DNA of 64,000 bases from Nectonema munidae (Eukaryota; Nematomorpha; Nectonematoida; Nectonematidae), in contig JAUIRK010001056.1 of NCBI GenBank assembly GCA_030549495.1, positions 1,293,501-1,357,500 of the forward strand. Direction: 5' to 3'. A program made the position numbers and the translations under genes. The first letter of the stretch is position 1; each line of letters starts with the position of its first letter. This document shows, piece after piece, positions 34,801 to 43,800 of this stretch. The notes beneath the pieces are model-generated. The model worked only from the letters and a program-made list of their open reading frames with translations. It made no database searches and had not been told where the DNA came from.

Positions 34801-37800
34801 AAGACAAAGAGCACGTGTTGCTGAATATCATGACGTTGAAATAGCGGTATTTGAATCGTTTGTTAAAAGTAGAGCAAGAAATATTCCCTTAAATGGCCCA
34901 ATTGTTTGTGAAAAAGCCGGTTTTTTTGCTGCATTTCTTGGTTTTCCATATTTTAAAACTATCAGTGGTTGGATATATATATTTCAAAAAAGAAATGACA
35001 TATTTTGGAAAAGTATGTGCGAAGAAGGAAAAGATGTCTCTTTGGAAATAGTTGATGAATGGAAAAAAAAGTATATTACAAAACATTTAGAAAAATACTG
35101 TTTAATTAAAGAATATTTAAAACGCTGATGAAAGCGCGTTATTTTTTAAGTTATTACTAAATAAAACTTTATCTTTTAAAGGTGAGAAATGCGTTGGAGG
35201 AAAGCATTCTAAAGAAAGACCATCAATACTTCTTTGCTGCAATGCTACAGAAAATGATAAAATTTATCCATATTGGAAAATATAAAAATCCTCGCTGCTT
35301 TAAAGGTATTTAAGCATTTACCTTGCAATTACAAAAATCATTCTAAATCTTGGATGACAGCTGAAATTTTCTGTGAATGGATAACTAAATTGGACAAGAT
35401 TACGGTATCAAAAAAGAAATTTTTGCTCTTGCTTGATAATTGCACTGCTCACAAAAATATACTTAATGAATTAAAAAACATTGAAGTTAATCATTTTCCG
35501 CCAAACTCAACTTCAATATGCCAGCCTCTTGATCAAGGAATAATAAGAGCATTCAAAGTTAAATATCGAACAAACTTGATTAGATCTCTTATTGCCGGCA
35601 GTGAAATTCAAAAATGTTCTATAAATATCCTTGAAGCTATGAGATTAGTTTTTGCAGCATGGCATTTTTGGAAACAAAAACAATAATTAATTGTTTTGGT
35701 AAAGCTGGATATGCTTCCCTAAATGAAATTTCAATAAATTGTAACAAAATCACAAGAAAAAATGATGTCACTTTGCAAATCAAGACGTTTTGATGAGCAA
35801 TTGATTATAGAATACGTTGCTGTAGACGATGATGCAATCACATACGAAGCAAAAACAGATGAAGACATTATTTTAGACATTGAACAGCAAAGACAATCAG
35901 AAAATTAAGAATCTATTGAGCAAGATGAGGATAGCGATGACAATGCAGGAGAGAGAGTGATGATGAGTAACGCTGATGCTAATTTGATGACAAAAAAACT
36001 TTATCGCTATGTGTTAAGCAAAGAAGAAGCATCAGAAAAAGTTTTAAAAAGCATGCTTGTTCTTCGTACTTTTGTTTAAAAAACATGCGCAAATCAATGT
36101 GTGCAAAAAAAATCCATTTTAAGCATACTTTTTTGTTTAGATATATTTTTAGAGTGAAATATTTTTTGCTTTTAAAGAATTCATTTTAAAGTTTCATTAT
36201 AACGAACTTAAATTTTGACCGTTGAAATTATATTCTATGTTGTTGTTGTTGTTAGCCCCTAGATTATACTATCTCTATATGAGTATAATCTATCAATTCA
36301 AAACAAACCTTTGTTTAAACTGAGAGAGTATTTCCATAAAAGCAAGTACTCTCAGGGAAAAGCATTTCCCTGTGCACACACCTTTGCTCATTCTAATGTC
36401 ATTCATTAATTCTGATTTAATTGAACTCAATCCAGCTCGAAATTTCAAAGATGGTCATGCAGAGATTGCTCCAAATGAAATATTGAAGCATACTGCAGTT
36501 AACCCGTCTGTCCCCTTATTTAGAGAATTTAATACAATATATTCTCAAGTGAGGTTCCTAAGGTTAAACAAAGGAAAAATTACTGCTGAAGATACAAAAA
36601 AGAATCTTAACAGTTGCTTATTAGGAACTATCGCGATCTTGTCGAAAGGAAAGATCAAATTTTCCAATATTAAATCAATTCTGGAGGCCAAAACGCGAGT
36701 TTCAATGGAAGAGGATGAAGTCATAAAAATCCATAATAAGCTCCTTTATAATTTGTACTGTCTATTGCATTTGTCTTCGCCCCATCACTTTGGACAAAAT
36801 AAGTGCCACTAATCAATATGCGAAGCGTTACAAAGCCGTTCTGACTGCATGCGCTCACCCTCTCCAAGCTTACGAAACATTATATTTCTACCCATCAAGT
36901 GCAACCTCTACAAACGCCTTCCTATTAGAAGCATCTCGTCACCTTGTCTTTTCCTCCATTTTAGACTGGAACTCAGCGGAAGGGGAATAACCCCTAGTCC
37001 ACGAATTGAAATATCAATTAGCCTTAATCGCTCGTTATTCAGGAATGACCACAATTGCTATCTCCAACTCATGTAGGAATTAAAGGTCTACAGTTGTCAA
37101 GAAGTTGGATAAGTCGAACATTCGGCTAACTCGAAGCATATGCGTTGTTCATGATGGCATACAATTACTATATCTCGAAGTAAGAGAAACGACATTCACT
37201 TATTTTCATAAATCATGTTTCAATCATTAGACAGCTTTAGTTTCATATGGTAGCAGTAATTTCATTTTCAGTACTTATACTCCGAATATGCTTTCTATTT
37301 TATTTTAAGGGTTTTTTGCTTGGATTATTATTAACACATCATAAACTGTATTTGTTTCAATAATTTTAATTTTAATAAAGATTTAAATTTGTTTTTTTCA
37401 CAACTCTTTAAAATCCATCTTAATAACAGCCAAATATCAATTTTATTAAAGGTAATTGTATAATTTTTTTTGTGAAAAAATTTATCGTTTTTACTTCAAT
37501 TTTAAAAAACAAATTTATTTTTTATTGCTTTCAAAAATTCAGTAGATTTTTGAAAAATATTTCATTTTTTATTGGGCGCTAGTAGTACAGTGGTTAAGTT
37601 CTAAGATATGTTATATTGGAAAGATAGGTTCAATCCTATCTTGACCAATACAATATTTCTTAAAAACTGATTCTGAGCTACTGGTTAATGCCTGCAGGAA
37701 GGGGTTGCGATCAAGTAGCGCACTCTTTCATATCTAAGTCTTACTATCAATTTTGTGTGTAAATGATAAGCACGTCTGACATTGATAAATCGGTACAAAA

Positions 37801-40800
37801 AGACGTTAAACGCGGGCTTTGAATTTAATATTCCTCTCAAAATTTTGTCAACCTGGCTGAAGTCGTCAAATAAAATTCAAGAAAGTTATGAAAATAGTGG
37901 CTGTGAACGCAAAACACTTCGTCAAAGCAGGCATCCAGATGTTGAAGAGGAGAGTATGAGATGTTCAAGCAGGTTTGAGTCCAAAATATTACAATATCTG
38001 GACCGATATTACAAACAAAAGCGCTGAAACTTGCAAAAGATTTGCAAAATATCATGATTTTAATTGTAGTGAACGATTGGTGGCTCAATCGTTTTAAAGA
38101 TAAATATGATATAACTTTCAGGAGTATTAGTGGAGAAGGTAGTAATGTTAAGGACGATCAAGTAAAGACATGGCCTAATACTACACTTCCTTCAATCAAT
38201 ACCTTACAAAGTATTCACAAAATGATGTTAATAATGCTGATGAATTTGGTTTGTTCTACAAACTATTACCTGCAATGTCTTTAACTTTCAAAGAGGAAAA
38301 GTGTTTAGGTGGTAAGCTTTCAAAAGAGAGACTTACAGTTTTAGTTTGCGAAAATCACGAAGGCCCAGATGTTTTAAAGGCGTGAAAACATTACCTACCG
38401 AATATACAGCTAACAAAAGATGTTAGCAAGTTTTTGCAGCTGGCTAAACAAGATCGATAAATTATTTAAATCAAAGAATCGTAAAATTGCTTTTTTTTTT
38501 TAGATAATAACGTTTTTTCACATGCAAAACTAAAACTTTGCAAAGTGGATTTATATTATTTACCGCCAAGCACTACTTGAAAAACGCAGCATATGAAGCA
38601 AGGCGTATTTAAAAACATTAAAACGTATTATCGTCGTCTGTTAATAGAAAAACAAGTTTCTTCTATTGAAAATAATTCAAGACTTCCTAATTTCAACGTT
38701 TTGGATGCTCAACATCTGCTACAACGTTCTTGGTTTTGCATTACCTCTAACACTATATCAAACGGTTTCAAACATTCCGGACTTTCCAATTCTCACAACG
38801 TAAACACAATTGACTGCACTGAAAATGAAGACCAAGATAAGATATTAATACAAAAAGAAAAATAAGTAGTGATCACAATACCGTGTTCTTTTGAGGATTA
38901 TGTTTGTGTCGATGATAAAATTATTACTTATGCTCCTTTAACAGATGAAGCAATAGTATTTACAGTTAATGAAAAGAACAAAAAGTTTAATGAAAGCGCC
39001 CATGATTCAGGTGATTCTGAAATATCTTTAAATCAAGTTCCAAGCACGTCAACAGCATTGAATTTATGCTCAGACTTAAGACTTTTTTTCAAATGCACCA
39101 AAATTCTTCTGATATGTTTAATTACATGACAAAAATGGAAAGTTTTATTGAAAATGTAAGAAATAACAAATTGAAAGAATGTGTAATTGAAGACTATATA
39201 TTTCATCTAAAAGTTTTAATTAGTATTTTAGTGATGATTTTTAATTAATAAATGAAATTCATTTTTATATTTTTGTTTCGAACTTCGCTTGTGTCGAAGT
39301 TTTTAAGAAGACGTCCCTTGAAGTTAGACACAACGAGATTTTACTATACCAGTTTTCTTTCCACCAATCATGATCATTAATTAATCAATATTCAATCTAT
39401 TTGAATGCATTTGTGATGTTTTTCTGATGACACTGTGAACTGATATGATACAATTCGGTTATGGCTACCAACGAAGAGCAAAATATCAGCATTTTCAAAT
39501 AAAACGGGCATTCACCTGCAATGCTAAAATCAAAAACATATCCGCAACGCTAATTTAATGAAAATGACCCTTAAATTCTCATGGACCTACCTCAATCTCT
39601 TAATTTAATTTTTTCATTTAATGCTTCATTTATAAAAAAAATATAGTGGATGCACTTTTACTAGAGTTTTCTTGAATTTTCGTTATCGTCAACAACGAAA
39701 TACATTTTTACTTTACCGATTAATATGTTAATTTAATTAATTTTTCGCTATGTATATTTTCACAAGCAATGTTATAAAAGAGAATAAAATCAATGCGTGA
39801 TAATGACTTACAAAAAAAATTATGAACTTTTTCTTGTTTTTAATTTCAAATTTAATGTTTAATTCGACTCAAACATTCATCATTTCAATGTCAAGGTAAC
39901 AAAAATTTAAGAAGCCCTGGAAAGGCACTCCTGCAATCGATTACCATATGGTCCGATCTGGAAATAATGTTTTTTGTTAAAAAAATTTCCAAAAAATAAA
40001 ATTTTCATAAACACTAGCATAGTCCAACATTTTGGTCAACATTTTCAAACACCTTACAATTTTTGAACTAAATTGAGGACTCGATTTTGAACACCTAGAC
40101 CTAACTCCGTTAATTTTATTTGAATGCTTTTTTTATTTTCTAAAAATAGTTACACATTTTTTTCGGAAAAATAAAGGAAAAGTTACTTTTTTCAAAAGTC
40201 TAATTAAACGATGACGATAATGAGGCGCTTTTTTGTACGAATTAAATATAAGAATAACGAAGTTATTTTTGAGTAATAACAATCCCAAGTTATTTCACGA
40301 TCTTCATATCCTTCTTCAAACGCGCGGCTTCGAATCCAAACTTTTATTCTTTCATATAATAGATACGGCAAAGAAACAACGTGAGAAAATTTATCAATGA
40401 TGACTTTAACTCAAACTTTTTTCAAAGTTGTGTTGAATCGATTTTATTTGAATGGTGATCTCTTTAAAACACTATTATTATTGAATTAATTTCTCCACAC
40501 ATGCACACATTTATCCAACGTGGGGGTATACAAAAATAAATCATCTCAAATATTGATCTCTATTGATCAATATATTTCAAAAATTGAAACTTTTTAAAAT
40601 TATTGAAATAATGTTCTTTAGAACGGTTTAGTTGCTGATCTTACTGACATTGAAGAAAAGGTATTCATAGAAGTATTTCTTATATGCGAATCGTGCCCAT
40701 AGCTGTTGAGACGGGCGGTGCTGTCGCCGTGTACAAATATATCATACTTTTGCAGTGAAAATGGCGTTTATGAGTCGAGTCACAGCGATAAGCGTAAGAA

Positions 40801-43800
40801 CAAGTAGCATCTCTGAATTCTTGAACAAATTCCGTTTCCAAAATCTTCTTCATTCTCTTATGAAAGTCTCTATGCTTTTCTAACGAATTAAAGACATAAA
40901 TATAGCATTTAAGATTTGTTGCACCAAAAAACGCCATTTTTAGCGTTAACATTCGGGAGAAGCAAATTGATCCCCAATTGCCCTGATTCCAGGATAGAAG
41001 ATCGGTACAGGTTAAAAAAAACTTAGCGATTATTTTTTTATTATTTTTTTTAATGTAAAAAAACGATTTAAGGTATTCTAATCTTGAAATGGAATAATTT
41101 TCGGAATTTATGGTGGCGTGAGTAACTACTATTCATATAAGTAAAGGTAAAAGTGCCGTCGGGTATTTTCATTGAGAAGGCACCAGTGCGCCCTTTGTAT
41201 CAAACTATGAGAAAATGAGGCTTGATGCGGGATCGAACCCAAGACCATGAGTTATCGAAACCCTCCATATAACCAAACTTAATCACACCCCCTTATATAA
41301 AAAAAACCATATTCAATAAAATTAAAGCTGTGTGATTAATTTGTATACAATAAAATTATATATAAAGCACAAAATTTTAATGAATGCATGAAGAAATTGA
41401 TCTTGAACACACAATTGATTTGATCACTTTTGTGTTCACTACGATAAATGAAAGAATGTGACAAAATTTGTTGCACATCTTGACATCACATTTTACAATG
41501 TAAAAAACTTTGTTTAATAATTTAAACAATTTTATGATTACAATTGAATATTTTGTTTAAACTGATTGATTTTCATATATTTTTATTAGACACGTATAAA
41601 TCAGTGATCAATGACGAATGGTATAGGCAGAAGGGGAGGGAAAATTTTTGTAACGTCCAGTTGCTTAGAAAAAAATTATTTTCCCCCCCCCCCCCCCCCC
41701 CCCCCCACCGCACGCTTGCATTCCTTCCTTCTTTCTCGATATCGGGGATCCGCTATGATTCTTAGGTTTGTTGACTTGGCATAAAATAATTTGTCTGTTT
41801 TTAAATTCGATCGGATGCTGAATGAACCCATTTTGATTTGAGACTATTCAAACATCACTGGATTTAATGTTTGCCATCGCCATTCGTTCGTCTCTTACGA
41901 TAGAGTCCCTATTCGCGATACTATAATAACCCTCTCAGGACACTGCTATGATATTAAACCCTCAGGGTGTGAACCCCCTAATTTTCATCTAATGAATATA
42001 AATTATAAATCACAGAACTTCGAGTGCCCCCCCCCCTAAATTTTTAACATAAATCGTAACTCTCTCATTGGTAAAGAAGCGAGTATAAAAAGGATTTAGT
42101 TATATACCGTAACAGCAAAAAGAGAGAAAGCGATTTTCTTTATCATACGACCTTGAATCTTACTACCTGTATCCCTTATTAAATAAAAGCCTCAAGTTCA
42201 AAAAGTGCTCTTATTTCATCTTTAGATGTAAGTTTTTATGAAAATGAGGAAAGATTTGATCTTCGCTACTTGATTCTACGAAACATTCTTTATAATAACA
42301 TTTAGATCATTCATTTACCAATGTGAATTGAAAAATAGAGCTTCTGAAATTTATTCATAGTGTTTCCTAATGTAAAAGGACTGATTATGATGTCATGGAT
42401 TCTTCCTATGACAAATGATGAAGCTGCATGGTCATTTTCATGTCTAAAAGGAGTCAAAACCTCAAAAATAAGGCATACACATAAAGAAAATGTGATTTAA
42501 GAAGAAGGATTTTTCTTCTTGGCATCAGTGCATAGAAGAATTTTATTTGAAAAGAAATGGAGAATTTGCTTTTTTTTGCAGTTTTTTTCTTACCCCAGCG
42601 TGGCCACCTTTTTATAAAGCGTCTCAATAATAAATTTTAAACTTTTCTTTCTGTTAAATATAAATGCCCATTTGTTTTTTATACACGCAGGGATAGCACT
42701 GAATATTTGAAATAAAAGTGAAAAGTATTCATATATTTTTTTTCTCAATTGCGCAAAATTCAAATACTCCCCTCGACATTGTACAATATAGAACTGGCTG
42801 TATCGGTACTCCCTTTACTTATATAGGCAGCTTTTAAAGTGTGATCAATTTATTAAAAGAAATTCATTTAAAAACTCTTCAAAACAACTGATTTCGCATT
42901 TTCAAGTAAAATTTGAATTAAAAATTGATATGTAATTTGTAACGTTAGGCGAAAGTTGGGGTAAAAATGCAGAAATGTTTTAGATGTTAAAGCTTATCAA
43001 AAACACTTCAGAACCATTATACATTTAAAGGGATCGATATAAAAGTATTGGAAAGGGTAGTTCGTTTTCCGGTTATGATTCCTATCCCTGAAAAGGATTG
43101 TTTCGATTTCCCATCCGATTAATCGTTCTATCACTAGTTGTCAAAAACGAACATTTCATTGTAAAGTTTTGTTAATCACACTTTAAGAATCGTAAACATA
43201 CGCTAGCTCTCGTTTTTTAAGACAGATTTATTGTTAACAAAAACTACCTAACTTTCTTTAAGCATAACATATAAACATGTAAGAAAAAGCGAAATCTCAC
43301 CCAGTTCATTTTTGCTACGAAAACTGTGCTTACATCCTTCAATCAAACAATGAAAGTGGGTGTGTCCTTGAGAGAAGAAGGGACAGAAGGGCGCGTTTTG
43401 TTGGTCGTTTCGCAGAAGAGGAAAGTCATAGCAACTCTCAAAAGATTTAAACTTCTTGAACCCCTCTTCCAACAAGTCTTTCTCTCTAATATGCGACATG
43501 TGGTGAGCCATTGTGTCCGTAGTGTTGGTACAAATTTTGGTACAACCACGCTAAACAATTAAGACACCATTTTATTCCTATTGCATCAATCAACAAGGGC
43601 CGTCTTGGAACAAAGCCCTGAAAAATCAATTCACTATAAAGGCCCACTATGAAGCACTGTGCATATCACCAAAATTAGGGTTTACTATACGTGCTGCCGC
43701 CCTAAACCGGAAGCTACACCTTTTAGACGCTTGTCTCGGTGTCCCATTCCAAAGTTGGAAAGTTTGGTTTCAGAAAATTTATGATTGAAGTTAAAATTAT

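Larger units (their letters stand above)
33671..36215 (+). mobile_element. Tigger (pogo superfamily) element, decayed, in castor intron
   Basis: CAGTCGAACATCATTACAAC at 33671, preceded by TA, is a Tigger-type terminus. From 34615 the reading MKARSKRKQFSFFEKKRILG is the CENP-B-like N-terminus, 34800-35105 reads VAEYHDVEIAVFESFVKSRA and IVDEWKKKYITKHL, and 35273-35686 is a good stretch of the DDE domain, with SWMTAEIFCEWITKL, LLLDNCTAHKN and PPNSTSICQPLDQGIIRAFK. An acidic tail follows to about 36075. Stops and gaps in the centre (around 35110-35280) show it is dead. It runs antisense to castor. SINE pieces sit in its 5' part (33779, 33895-34310). The right end is cut near 36215. Confidence 0.87.

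Noticed and set aside
37574-37650. A functional tRNA gene
   Set aside because: A and B boxes and a T-arm are visible, but there is no acceptor stem partner, so it is treated as a SINE or pseudogene.
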